64,000 bases of DNA from Verrucomicrobiota bacterium (GTDB taxonomy: Bacteria; Verrucomicrobiota; Verrucomicrobiia; Limisphaerales; J093), in assembly GCA_027493615.1 (NCBI GenBank), contig JAOSKK010000038.1:372001-436000 (forward strand). Direction: 5' to 3'. A program made the position numbers and the translations under genes. The first letter of the stretch is position 1. The number at the start of each line of letters is the position of its first letter. The notes beneath the pieces were generated by a model. That model was not told the DNA's origin. It searched no databases and saw only the letters and a list, made by a program, of their open reading frames with translations. Positions 40,826 to 50,601 of the stretch are shown piece after piece.

Positions 40826-40832
40826 ATCCACC

Positions 40833-41150
40833 GTGGAACCGCGCGTCAGAGCCAGGACGGTCTTGACGGCCGACCTCAACCAACTGCATCGGCAACAGGC
40901 CACGCGGCGCCGGAGGCAACCCGGACGCGCCTGTCTCCACGACGGGCTCTGGCGGGCGGCGGCGCAACTGGCCCGCGGCCAGGAGGCCAGCACCGTCGCC
41001 CGTACCCTGCACCTGGATTACTACATGCTGCGCGAGCGCGGGGGCAGGGACACCGCCAAGCTGGTGGGCCTGGCCCGGAGTTTCGGGAGGCGCCCGCGAG
41101 GAACCAGATCACCCTTCCCGACGCGGATCCTGGAACCTGCGAGGCGTGCC
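40833..41150 (+). pseudogene. Remnant of IS-associated helix-turn-helix protein
   Basis: The only recognisable part is GLWRAAAQLARGQEASTVAR followed by TLHLDYYMLRER. It resembles small HTH proteins that accompany transposases in Planctomycetota and Verrucomicrobiota. The N-terminus and the end are unclear; it may be the last, attC-less unit next to the array. Confidence 0.35.
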
Positions 41151-41163
41151 TTCCCAACCCGTT

Positions 41164-42036
41164 CTATTTCCGGCCGGCGATCCAGTGGGTCAGCACCCAC
41201 GCATGGAGGCGATGGCCGAAGACGCGGGTCTCGCGGAATCCCACTTTGCGCATCGTCTGCAGGAGCCGGCGCCGGCTCATCCCGATCTCGTGGGTGTTCG
41301 AGAGCCGACCCACCCGATACGAGACGAACGTGTGGACGCGGTTCGGTTCGTTGGCGATGACGAGCCAGCCGCCGGGTTCAAGGACCCGGTAAGCCGCGGC
41401 CACGGTTTGCTCCCAACTGAAGGCATGGTGCAGGGCTTCGAAGACGTAGGCCGCCTGGAACCGGCGGTCGGGCGGCAGGTGTTCGTGGACTGTCTCCATC
41501 GGTGCCACCTGGAAGTCCAGGCGCACGGGGAGTTGCTTGGCCTCGAGACTCAGACGGCGGCGGCCCGCGTCGGCAATCTCCCAGTCGGCAAGCGAAGTGC
41601 CAAGGACGTCGTAGCCGTTGAGGGCGAGAAACTCGGCGAGCCAGCCGGTGCCGCAGCCCAGTTCCAGGAGACGGGCGGGAGGTCGGAGGTCGAGGGCCTC
41701 CAGAAAGTGGAGAAGCTTGACGTAGGCCCGGAGATAACGGCCGGTGGCGCGGGCATCCCAGAACGGTTTCCGGAGTTCCCCCTCACGGATCTGGGTCACC
41801 TCCCGGCCCTTCAGCGAAGTGCGATACTCCTTCTCGGCTTGATACGCCTCGGCTTGGTCCTCGAAGGTCGGAGGAAACCGGCCGGCCGCATAGTCGCGGA
41901 GAATCAGATAGCCGCCGGCCAGGAGCTTGTCCGCCTTGGACAGGGGCAGGAAATAGTCCTTCTCGTTGGCCTCGTAGACCCGCCGGCCGCGGCGCAACAA
42001 GGGTGAGTTCGCCAACCAGCCGGCCAGGCGCTTCAT
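41164..42036 (-). CDS. Class I SAM-dependent methyltransferase
   Basis: 290 residues. An N-terminal helical extension of about 100 residues (YEANEKDYFLPLSKADKLLA) precedes a Rossmann methyltransferase with motif I LLELGCGTGWLAEFLALNG, then FEALHHAFSWEQTV and LEPGGWLVIANEPNRVH. The substrate is unknown. The start overlaps the thioredoxin gene's end by 4 bp, so it is the last gene of a DUF2892-thioredoxin-methyltransferase operon. Confidence 0.85.
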   Translation of the reverse strand: MKRLAGWLANSPLLRRGRRVYEANEKDYFLPLSKADKLLAGGYLILRDYAAGRFPPTFEDQAEAYQAEKEYRTSLKGREVTQIREGELRKPFWDARATGRYLRAYVKLLHFLEALDLRPPARLLELGCGTGWLAEFLALNGYDVLGTSLADWEIADAGRRRLSLEAKQLPVRLDFQVAPMETVHEHLPPDRRFQAAYVFEALHHAFSWEQTVAAAYRVLEPGGWLVIANEPNRVHTFVSYRVGRLSNTHEIGMSRRRLLQTMRKVGFRETRVFGHRLHAWVLTHWIAGRK

Positions 42037-42578
42037 GTGCCGCGATCTGAGCCGGCGCCCAGGAAGTCCTCGATCCGTGCGCGCAAGGTCTTCTCGTCGA
42101 GTGCTCCCACCAGTGACAAGGCCGGTTGACCGTTGCGGAAGCCGAGAAGGGTTGGCACGCCGCGGATTTCGTACCTCGCGGCAAGGGCCTGGGCGCGGTC
42201 CACGTCGACCTTGACGAACTTAAGCCGTCCCTCGAATTCCCCGGCCAGCTTGACCAGCGTGGGCGCCAGGCGTTTGCAGGGACCGCACCATGTGGCATAG
42301 AAGTCAACCATCACGGGCACGTCCGAATGAAGCACGGTGGCTTCGAACTGGTCTTCCCCTACCGGCAGGACCGGCCCAGCGATGTCGTTCAGGGCGCGTG
42401 CCGAGGCGATGTCCCGGCCCGAGCTGAAGTGGAAGAGCAGCCCGAAGCCGGCACCGAACAGCGCCCCGCGCCACCACGTGGCGGTGAGCGGACAGGTGCC
42501 GGACGAGCACTGGCCGAAGTAACCCAGGGCCGCACCGAGCGCCGCGCCCACCGCCAGGCTTAAGATCAGCGACAACAT
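42033..42578 (-). CDS. Membrane-anchored thioredoxin with DUF6132-like N-terminus
   Basis: 181 residues. Residues 1-60 form two membrane helices around GYFGQCSSGTCPLTATWW. This Cys-containing loop resembles the DUF6132 family found near sulfur and redox genes. A full thioredoxin domain follows with active site DFYATWCGPCKRLAPT, FVKVDVDRAQALAARYEIRG and cis-Pro in GVPTLLGF. The fusion would hold a thioredoxin at the membrane next to a second Cys pair. It overlaps both neighbours, so translation is coupled. Confidence 0.85.
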   Translation of the reverse strand: MLSLILSLAVGAALGAALGYFGQCSSGTCPLTATWWRGALFGAGFGLLFHFSSGRDIASARALNDIAGPVLPVGEDQFEATVLHSDVPVMVDFYATWCGPCKRLAPTLVKLAGEFEGRLKFVKVDVDRAQALAARYEIRGVPTLLGFRNGQPALSLVGALDEKTLRARIEDFLGAGSDRGT

Positions 42579-42823
42579 GAACCTCCCCCCCGGACCTCCG
42601 CCGTCTTGGTGCCGCGCCACTTGCGCAGCAACATCTCGGGTGGGCAAAAGCCCGTAAAGGCGGATTGGATCAAGTTGACGCCCACGAACGCGGTCAGCAG
42701 CAGCCACCAGGGGCTGTGCCAGTGGGCCAGGGCCAGGCTCAGCAGAACCATCGTGCCGGCCAGAACGCGGATCATTCCTTCGTTGCTCATATTCAAACGC
42801 TGCTTGTCACTCAGTTTGGCCAA
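42566..42823 (-). CDS. DUF2892 (YgaP-like) membrane protein
   Basis: 85 residues. The DUF2892 start MSNEGMIRVLAGTMVLLSLA is followed by LTAFVGVNLIQSAFTGFCPP, with two membrane helices and the conserved FTGFCP. An upstream ATG gives 11 extra residues. The C-terminal GGGSCC adds two Cys. It is the first gene of the operon and overlaps the thioredoxin gene by 13 bp. The family is linked to rhodanese and thiol chemistry. Confidence 0.85.
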   Translation of the reverse strand: MAKLSDKQRLNMSNEGMIRVLAGTMVLLSLALAHWHSPWWLLLTAFVGVNLIQSAFTGFCPPEMLLRKWRGTKTAEVRGGGSCCR

Positions 42824-42984
42824 ACCGAGCCGCCGTGTCCCGGAAGGTTACAGGCGAACCGCTCGCACGCCACCCGCCGGCGTGAAGTCCACACCACCAG
42901 ACCCGCGAAGCGTATGGACCGCGCCGACTTCCAGCGGCGCTTTTTCAGTGGAGCTGTGCCGGTCGGCGCAGTAGAACTCGGGCC

Positions 42985-44277
42985 ATGCAGACCTCCCGTC
43001 CCCGTCGTGCCTTTCTCCGGAGCACGGTCCTCGCCGGCGCTGCCGCGGCCGGCTGGCAAGTCGTCCCGGCCAGGCTGCTGGGGGCCGACGCGCCCAGCCG
43101 GCAGATCACCGTGGGCTTCATCGGCACCGGCGACCACGGCACCGGCTGGAATCTGCGTCGATACCTGACGCTGCCGGCTGCGCGCGTGCTGGCGGTGTGC
43201 GACGTGGATGGTGCCCGGATGCGGCGGGCCAAGGAAATTGTGGACGAGCAGTATCGGAACCAGGACTGCGCCATGACCAGGGACTTCCGGGAGGTGTTGG
43301 CCCGACCGGACGTGGACGCGGTGATGATCTCGACGCCCGATCACTGGCACACGCTCATCAGCGTGCTGGCCCTTCGGGCGGGCAAAGACGTCCAGTGCGA
43401 GAAGCCCACACTCTCGATCGATGAGGGGAAGGTGTTGATCGCCGAGGTGCGCAAGCGCGGGAAGGTCTTTCAGACCAGCACCGAGGACCGTTCGATCCCG
43501 GTTTATCACCGGATGGCCGAGCTGGTGCGGAACGGCCGCATCGGGAAGCTGCAGCGGATCGAGGTCATCCTGCCGCGGCAACCCACCGTCCCGGGCGACC
43601 CTACACCGCAGCCGGTGCCGCCGGATCTGGATTGGGACATGTGGCTCGGCCCCGCGCCGTTTGCGCCCTATACGAAGGACCGGGTCCACTTCAATTTCCG
43701 TTGGATCGAGGATTACTCCGGAGGAATCATCTGCGACTGGGGAACCCACCTCTTCGACACGGCGCAGTGGGCGAACGACACCGAACGGAGCGGGCCGGTC
43801 ACGATCACGGGTGCGGGCACGTACTGGGAGGGCGGCCTCTACAACACCGTCAAGGACTACGACGTCACCTTCGAGTATGCCACCGGGGTGGTGATGACCT
43901 GCCGGCCGGGCAACCCGAGCATCAAGTTCATCGGCACCGAGGGTTGGGTCGGCAACACCGGTTGGCGCGGCGAACTCGAGGCCAGCTCAACGGCCATCAA
44001 GACGGCGAAGATCGGGGCGGACGAGACCCGGCTTTACACCAATCCGGAGGGCGAACACCACGACTTCCTTCAGTGCGTGAGAAGTCGGAAGGACCCGTAT
44101 TTCCCGGTCGACATCGGGCATCGCGTGGCCAGCGTCTGTCACTTGGCCAACATCGCGCTCCGGACCGGCCGGAGGCTGAGGTGGGATCCGGTGCAGGAGG
44201 TGTTCGTGGACGACGACGGCGCGAACCAGTTGCGGCAGGTGCGGCCGATGCGTTCGCCCTGGACGCTCGCGGGATGA
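42985..44277 (+). CDS. Tat-exported Gfo/Idh/MocA-family oxidoreductase
   Basis: 430 residues, uninterrupted. The twin-arginine signal is RPRRAFLRSTVLAGAAAAG. The Rossmann motif is VGFIGTGDHGTGWNLRRYL. STPDHWHTLISVLALRAGKD and VQCEKPTLSIDEGK give the lysine motif, and WDMWLGPAPFAPYTKDR with GGIICDWGTHLFDTAQWAND is the C-terminal signature of the verrucomicrobial/planctomycetal exported group. Substrate is unknown, probably a sugar or sugar derivative. It is divergent from the DUF2892 operon, sharing the 161-bp gap. Confidence 0.93.
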   Translation: MQTSRPRRAFLRSTVLAGAAAAGWQVVPARLLGADAPSRQITVGFIGTGDHGTGWNLRRYLTLPAARVLAVCDVDGARMRRAKEIVDEQYRNQDCAMTRDFREVLARPDVDAVMISTPDHWHTLISVLALRAGKDVQCEKPTLSIDEGKVLIAEVRKRGKVFQTSTEDRSIPVYHRMAELVRNGRIGKLQRIEVILPRQPTVPGDPTPQPVPPDLDWDMWLGPAPFAPYTKDRVHFNFRWIEDYSGGIICDWGTHLFDTAQWANDTERSGPVTITGAGTYWEGGLYNTVKDYDVTFEYATGVVMTCRPGNPSIKFIGTEGWVGNTGWRGELEASSTAIKTAKIGADETRLYTNPEGEHHDFLQCVRSRKDPYFPVDIGHRVASVCHLANIALRTGRRLRWDPVQEVFVDDDGANQLRQVRPMRSPWTLAG

Positions 44278-44544
44278 CCTCGGGCACGACCCAGCCGGGC
44301 GAGGGGTTCGTGCACGCGGTTTGACCCACCCGGCGGTTCAGGCGGAAGGACCTGACTTCGCAGCTCCACGGGCAAGAAACGGAGGCGCCCGATCGGTTCG
44401 CGTTGCAGGAACCGGCTGGCTGCCGGACAATACGGCGTCGCCCATGCCAGATCCTGGACCTCTTTTGTGGCATCAACTGCCGACCGCGGACGCCGCTCAG
44501 CGGTCACGGCCGGCGGACCCCTCGCGTTGAGCCCTGTTCCACTT

Positions 44545-44952
44545 ATGCCCGAACTCCGAACCATCCACCTCACGGAACCCGACCTGCGTCGGCTCGAACG
44601 GTTGATCGCCTCCCTGAGGGATTCCCGCGAAGACCTCCGAAACCTCAGCGCCGAACTGCAGATCGCCCGCGTCGTCGCCCCGTCCGAGGTGCCTCCGGAT
44701 GTCATCACCATGAACTCCCGATTCCGTCTGCGCGACGAACTGACGGACGAGGAGATGATCTACACCTTGGTGTTCCCGGACCAGGCCAATGCGGACGAAG
44801 GCCGCATTTCGGTCCTGGCTCCGATCGGCACCGCCGCCCTCGGTCAACGCGTGGGGGACGTGGTCGAGTGGGACGTGCCCGCCGGCCGCGTGCGTCTCCG
44901 CGTCGAGGAGGTCTATTACCAGCCCGAGGCGTCCGGCCACTACCATCTGTGA
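44545..44952 (+). CDS. rnk: Nucleoside diphosphate kinase regulator (Rnk/GreA C-terminal family)
   Basis: 135 residues: a short N-terminal coiled region (TEPDLRRLERLIASL) and a GreA/GreB C-terminal-like FKBP fold (VITMNSRFRLRDELTDEEMI, YTLVFPDQANADEGRISVL, IGTAALGQRVGDVVEWDVPA). Rnk proteins bind RNA polymerase and influence nucleotide pools. Here the long GreA-type coiled coil is missing, as expected for Rnk. The start at 44545 was chosen because conserved sequence begins there. Confidence 0.88.
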   Translation: MPELRTIHLTEPDLRRLERLIASLRDSREDLRNLSAELQIARVVAPSEVPPDVITMNSRFRLRDELTDEEMIYTLVFPDQANADEGRISVLAPIGTAALGQRVGDVVEWDVPAGRVRLRVEEVYYQPEASGHYHL

Positions 44953-45000
44953 GGCGTTCGCTCCTCCCGCTGCTCGCCGGCAGGGGCCCCACCGGAGCAC

Positions 45001-45132
45001 TTGGGGTCGTGTCTTAACATTTAACATTTCACCGCTGCCGACCATCTCCTGGCATCCCTTGCGAGAGGGGGTACGGAAATCGTCGCGAAGCGCCACGCGA
45101 CCAAATGTTAAATGTTAAGACACGACCCCAAA
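45001..45132. repeat. REPIN-like palindrome, GGGGTCGTGTCTTAACATTT family
   Basis: Inverted arms 45001-45029 and 45102-45131 (GGGGTCGTGTCTTAACATTT and its inverse) enclose a 70-bp loop between two convergent genes. The design matches the element at 3411-3520. Confidence 0.7.
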
Positions 45133-45187
45133 GGCGATGGCAGACGAGGAACACTGATGAGGAGTATCCAGCGGTGAAATGTCCGGC

Positions 45188-46590
45188 CTAGGGACCGGCG
45201 CGCAGCAGCGTGCGGATCGCCGCAAGCAACACTCCCTCGGCTTCCGGAGCCACTAGCGAAGCCGCGGGACTGGTCTCGTATCCGCCCTGCTCGTAAGCCA
45301 CTGCCGTACCGATGTAGCCGGGGCCGTAATCGCCATAAGCCGCCATCGCCACGAATGTCCCCGGCTGCTCCGCCTTCGCCGCGAGTTGATACTCGACAAA
45401 CAGCTCGCCCGGCAGGTGCAGGATTCGGGCTGACCCCACACGAAGGCAGCTCACCTCGACCCGTCGCCCGACCTCACAACGGCGCAGCCAGGCCAGCCGC
45501 GCGGCCGCATAAGCCGTTTCCGGCTGCGCCTCGCCCGCGTTGATCTGCGCCTCGAGGGCGGCGACCGAAAGGTGCTTCGCGGGCGGTAGCCGCACGGGTT
45601 CGACGTGCCATGTAACCTGATCAGCCGTGAGCGGTTCGCGTCGCGTGAGCTCCCACGCCCGACGCATGCCGTCGGCCAGGCGACCGGCCAGGATGCCGCG
45701 GTTCTCCGGTGCGCCGTCGTTGTACTTGCCGGCCCCAAGATTGCCTCCGGCACCCGCGAAATGCACATGCAGCGCGGCGGGGACCGCAAGTTGGCGCAGA
45801 AAACGGGCCACGCCCGGAAAATCCGGATTCGGCAGGCCGGTGCGGTAGTAGCTTTGCGGGTGAACCGCGTAGTAGCTCAGCACGGCCACCGGTTGGTTCG
45901 TGGCCCAGAAGCTCACCAACGATACCACCGGGTCGATCAAACCTTCTGGTTCAGCTCGCAGTTGCGGGTCCCGACATGTCGTCCAGCGCGTCGCCCGCAC
46001 CCGGCCGTCGGTGCCGAGCAGTCGGCGGTTCGACGCTACCTCCGACACCGTCGCTTCGCCCAGGCCCACGTGGGTCACGGCCTGCGCCCGATCCCGTGCC
46101 CCCCGCACGGCCTCGGCCAGCCGTCCCAGAACCTCGCGTGCGAACGTGCCCTCAAAGCTCAAAGGGTCCCGGCCGGCACGTAAGAGGATCGCCTCGGCTC
46201 CAAAATCGCAGATCGGGGCGTCGTGCTGGTGTACGCAATGCACGGCGACGCGATCCGGCGTGGTCCCGGCGGCGTCCGCTAACCGGCCCCGAAAGGCGTC
46301 GTGGCCTTCGTTCCCGATGCCGATCCAGTCCACCGCGCACAACACGATCGGGGCCCCGCGCCGTCCAGCACAATCCCGCGCGCCCGCAGGCCGAGGTCCC
46401 ACGAGTTGGTCACCGGATCGTACGCCATCAGGCTGCCGCGGGGCGGGGTGGCATCGACGTCGAAAGTCCCGACCCGGACCAACGGGGGAGGGGAGTGAGA
46501 GGAGTGAAGGGTCCCGGCCGCCTGAAGGGCGGCGTCCGCTCCCGTCGGGAGGAGGCACAGCAGGACGGTTGCTGCCAGTCGCTTGAACAT
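45188..46590 (-). CDS. Secreted neutral/alkaline ceramidase-like protein, one frameshift
   Basis: About 467 residues. The signal peptide is [20 protein letters not shown]. The N-terminal domain of the neutral ceramidase superfamily follows ([32 protein letters not shown]), with a zinc-ligand-like [29 protein letters not shown] and [17 protein letters not shown] are also typical. The C-terminal part ([34 protein letters not shown]) is standard for hypothetical relatives in this phylum. A frame change lies near 46349-46357. Hydrolysis of ceramide is not shown; many relatives have unknown substrates. Confidence 0.78.
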
Positions 46591-46690
46591 GGCGAGACTC
46601 TGAGCGAACGGCGCTCCGTGTGCGAGCCTGGAAGTCCGTCGGCTTGGTTGGACTTGCCAGCGAAATGCCAGCAGGGACAACTTCTGCGCC

Positions 46691-48001
46691 GTGGATAACA
46701 CGTTTGCCATTCCCACCCTGGGACCCTGTGAGGTCCCATCGCCCCTGGCGGCCATTCGCGATCATGAGGGCAAGACCATCGATTTCGCCGAGGATTCGAA
46801 CTGCATCCTGGTGGATGACACGGTGCGTGCGGTGCGCGCCCACGCGGCGGAGGGGGCGAATGCCTGGCCCTGGAGCTGGCGGGGCCACGGGAGCGCATCT
46901 TCTTCGAGCCCGCTCGCGTGCGGGTGGGCATCGTCACCTGCGGCGGGTTGTGTCCAGGCTTGAACAACGTGATCCGCAGCCTGGTGATCGCCGCGGAGTG
47001 GCATTACCGCGTCGAGAAGGTTTACGGGTTCCGCTACGGTTACGCCGGCCTGGCGAAGCCGGACGGCGAGGTGGTGCTCGATGCCGAGGGCGTTTCGGAA
47101 ATCCACAAGCTGGGCGGCACCGTGCTCGGGTCCTCGCGAGGACCTCAGGACGCCGACCTGATGGTGGACCGACTCGAGAAGCTGGGCATCAGCATCCTGT
47201 TCGTCATCGGCGGCGACGGCTCGATGCGCGGCGCGCTGGCGATTGCCGAGGTGGTGCGGCGACGTCGCCTGAAGCTGGCCATCGTGGGGATCCCCAAGAC
47301 CATCGACAACGACCTCCAATTCATGGACCAGAGCTTCGGCTACCAGACCGCCTTCAGCGAAGCTGTCCGCGCCATCGACTGCGCCCATCGCGAAGCCAAA
47401 GGCGCCCCGCACGGCATCGGCCTCGTCAAGCTCATGGGCCGACACTCGGGATTCATCGCCTGCGCGGCGGCCCCTCGCCTCGGGCGACGCCAACTTCGTC
47501 CTCATCCCCGAGGTCCCCTTCCGCCTCGAGGGGCCTCGCGGGCTCCTGGCCGTGTTGCAGCGACGCCTCGAACGCCGCCAGCACGCCGTCATCGTAGTCG
47601 CCGAAGGCGCCGGCCAGGACTTGCTCGCCCATGCTGGCGAGGAACGCGATGCGTCCGGCAACGTGAAACTGCGCGATATCGGGTTGTTCCTCGCCGAGCG
47701 CATCAAGTCCCACTTCGCCCAGGTCGCCTTCGAAGCCAACCTCAAATACATCGATCCCAGCTACATCATCCGCAGTGTGCCGGCCAACCCGGCCGACGCG
47801 GTTCTCTGCACCAGCCTGGGTCTCAACGCGGTCCATGGTGCCATGTGCGGCAAGACGGAGATGATGCTCGGCATGTGGCATCGCCGCCTCGTCCACGTGC
47901 CCATTCACCAGGCGATCGCCGCCCGCAACCGCGTCGACCCCACCGGCACCCTCTGGCTCAACGTTCTCGGCGCCACCGGTCAGCCACTCGCGCTCTTCTG
48001 A
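46691..48001 (+). CDS. pfk: 6-phosphofructokinase (group with plant-like enzymes), frameshifted
   Basis: About 437 residues. A GTG start gives the N-terminal extension of this clade ([20 protein letters not shown]). The core has [20 protein letters not shown], the nucleotide loop [13 protein letters not shown] with Gly, then [20 protein letters not shown] with Lys at the second donor-determining position. [13 protein letters not shown] and AEGAGQDLL follow. Gly in the first and Lys in the second site is the ATP-using pattern of plant/trypanosome-type PFKs. Frame changes occur at about G5 46852-46862 and near 47470. Confidence 0.85.
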
Positions 48002-48028
48002 ACCCTGCGGCGAACAACGTGCCCCGCC

Positions 48029-48454
48029 ATGCCCGATGCCGAAGCGTCCCTCGAACTCCGCGTCCACCCCGCCTCCGCTGGGCCAACGCTGGTCTACGTG
48101 CCCGGCTTGCACGGGGATTGGACGCTCGTGGGCTCGTTCCGCGAGGCGCTGGCCCATCGCGCCACCTTCATTGAGATCACCTACCCCCGCACCCTCACCT
48201 GGACGCTGGCCGACTACGGCCGGGCCGTGGCCGCGGCGCTGCTGCGCCAGGGAGTCACCACCGGTTGGCTTCTGGCCGAGTCCTTTGGCTCCCAAGTCGC
48301 CTGGGCCCTCCTCGCCGACCCCGCCCGCTCCTGGCAGGCCAACGGCGTCGTGTTCGCCGGCGGCTTCGTCCGGTACGGCCCGCGCTGGCTCGTCCGCGCC
48401 GGCGAGCGCGCCTTCCGGGTCATCCCGAATCGGCGCCTCTCGCCAGGCCGCTAA
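48029..48454 (+). pseudogene. Truncated alpha/beta-hydrolase
   Basis: The N-terminal half of an alpha/beta-hydrolase: LVYVPGLHGDWTLVGSFREA, then the nucleophile elbow LLAESFGSQVAW and ANGVVFAGGFVRYG. It stops after 141 residues, before the acid and His of the triad. No continuation was found in another frame; an out-of-frame extension to 48653 shows no hydrolase features. Confidence 0.65.
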
Positions 48455-48630
48455 TCAGGTCCTTGCCTGGATCCAGCAGACATATGCGGCGTGCGTCCCG
48501 CACCAGGCGCCCCCAGTTCCCAGCGGCACGACAAGCGACCGACTGCTGCGTCGGGTCGCGGTCGAAGGCACCAAACGGAGTTGCAGCACGCCGTTCGCTC
48601 GAGATACTCACCTGACATTCAAACACCGCT

Positions 48631-49660
48631 ATGAACCTCCACTCTCGTTGTGACCCTGCATCCCACTGCCGCCGCCGGCTCCTTCCCCTGCTGGTGTGTG
48701 GCTTGCTCCTGGCCACGTTCGGCCCTGCGGAAGCTCCGGCGCAGACCGACCAGCCACGCATCCCGGTCATCCTTGACAGCGACATCGGCGACGATATCGA
48801 CGACACGTGGGCGCTGGGGCTTCTGCTCAAGTCCCCGGAGTTCGACGTGAAACTCGTGGTCGGCGACCACGGCAAACCCCTCTATCGCACCCGGCTCCTC
48901 GCCAAATTCCTGGAACGGGCGGGGCGTACGGACATCCCCATCGGCATGGCGATGGACACCCGCGTGCATGGAGGCGGCCGCCAGGCTGCCTGGCTCGCCG
49001 ACTACAACCTGAACCGATACCCCGGCAGGATCCTCCCCGACGGTGTCCAGGCCATCATCGACACCATCATGAGCTCGCCCCCAACCGGTGACGGTGATTG
49101 CCATCGGCCCGCTACCCAACGTTGCCGCTGCCCTCACCCGCGAACCACGCATCGCCGCCAGGGCCCGGTTCGTCGGGATGCATGGAAGCGTCCGGCGTGG
49201 CTACGGCAACAGCGACAAGGTCGCCGCGGAGTACAACGTGAAGGAGGACCCCAAGGCCTGCCAGATCGCGCTCAGCGCCGCTTGGCCGGTGACCATCACG
49301 CCTCTGGACACCTGCGGCATCGTGCAGTTGAAGGGCGCGGACTATGCGCGGGTGAGTCATTCTGCCGATCCCGTCGCCCGGGCCATCATCGAGAACTATC
49401 GCGTCTGGCTGGACGCCGACCAGCGAGCCCAGGCGGACCGGCAATCGAGCATTCTCTTTGACACCGTGGCCGTCTACCTGGCGCTGAGCACCGACCTGTG
49501 TCGGATGGAAGACCTGCACGTGCGCGTCACGGACGACGGCTTCACCGTGATCGATGCGGCCGCCAAGTCGCTGCGCGTGGCCACGGAATGGAAGGACCTT
49601 GACGGATTCCACCGTTGGCTGGCGGACCGCCTCACCTCTCCCGAAGGGGTCAGTGACTGA
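48631..49660 (+). CDS. Secreted nucleoside hydrolase, one frameshift
   Basis: About 343 residues. The signal sequence is LLPLLVCGLLLATFGPAEAP. The IUNH calcium/ribose site is PVILDSDIGDDIDDTWALG. Further family sequence is VVGDHGKPLYRTRLLAKFL, VTVIAIGPLPNVAAAL, RFVGMHGSVRRGYG, AEYNVKEDPKACQIAL and SSILFDTVAVYLAL. A frame change falls in C5 49078-49082. It should split purine or pyrimidine ribosides outside the cytoplasm. The 3' end overlaps the convergent GT9 gene by 11 bp. Confidence 0.88.
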
Positions 49661-50601
49661 CCCCTGAGGAGAGGAGGGCTGTCAGGACCCGCGCCACGCT
49701 CAGCGCCTGCAAGCCCGCCGGCTCTCGCAGGAGGCGGATCCGGTCACTGCGTGGCCGCCAGACGACCTCCGAAGTGTCCCCCCACAGGACCACGCCCGGC
49801 ACACCCAGCGCCGCCGCCAGGTGCGTGATGCCCGAATCGTGGCCCGCAAAGAGAGCGCAGCGCGCCAGACGCGCGGCCACCTCGACCAGGGGGCGGCTCC
49901 GGACGACTTCCCTTCGCCCGGCCGGCCAGTGCTTTGCGAGCCGGTCAAGTCGATCCCCTCCGCCTCTCCGCCCACCAACAGCAGGTTCCACGGGGTGTCC
50001 GAAGCCAACCGTTCGAGCAACTCCGCCCAGTGGGTCTCCGGCCAGTTCTTGCGCTCGCTGCCGCTGCCCGGATGCACTGCGAGCGTCGCGCGATGCGTCG
50101 CCGGCGCCAGCAAGGTGGGCATCCTCGTGGTGAAGCCGTCCCGGGCGGCCGACAGGTTCAACCGCGGGACTGGGTCGGCGTCGAAGATGGCCAGTCGTTT
50201 CAGCGGTTCGAGAAAGACCTCAGTGGCGTGTGCGCCGGCGCCTTCGTCCGGTCGATGCGGGCCGGCGATGAACTGGGCACTCGAGCACCGGCGTACGGAC
50301 TGCTGAAACACCTCGTCCGGATCGTAGAGATAGCTGAGGATGAGGGCGAAGCCGGCGAAGAACCTGGCCAGATCCGGCGGCAGGTCGGCGTGGGGCGCAA
50401 AGAAGCTGGCCAATGCCCGGGCTTCGATCGGCTGGACTTCATCGGCCAAGCCGGCCGCCGCAGCGAGTTGAGCGATGTGCGGGTACCCGAGCACCACCAG
50501 TTCGGCCTGGGGAACTGCGTTCGCAAGGCCGACAGCACCGGCAACGTCAGGATGAAATCGCCGATGGCGCCGCCCCGGATGACCAGGATACGGGAGTTCA
50601 C
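49650..50601 (-). CDS. Glycosyltransferase family 9 (heptosyltransferase-like), frameshifted
   Basis: About 318 residues across three frames. The N-terminus is RILVIRGGAIGDFILTLPVL, the inter-domain part has LAVHPGSGSERKNWPETHW, and the donor-binding end is ARCALFAGHDSGITHLAAAL and GVPGVVLWGDTS. This is the GT9 pattern of ADP-heptose:LPS transferases. Frame changes fall near 50509 (G4) and 49950. A GTG start overlaps the stop of the membrane-protein gene (GTGA at 50598-50601), so it is the last gene of the miaB operon. Its acceptor is unknown. Confidence 0.85.

Larger units (their letters stand above)
36973..40830 (+). other. Integron gene-cassette array
   Basis: Seven plus-strand cassette-like units each consist of one or two short genes followed by a 100-126 bp attC-like site. 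Sites 1 and 2 are near copies of each other over most of their length, and 4, 5 and 7 share the same arms. All genes point the same way, away from intI, which is on the opposite strand upstream. This is the layout of a sedentary chromosomal integron. Gaps between genes hold attC sites and ribosome sites only. Confidence 0.8.

Noticed and set aside
33086-40830. Class 1 (clinical) integron
   Set aside because: No resistance cassettes, no qacE/sul1 end and a different, degenerate integrase; the attC arms are lineage-like.
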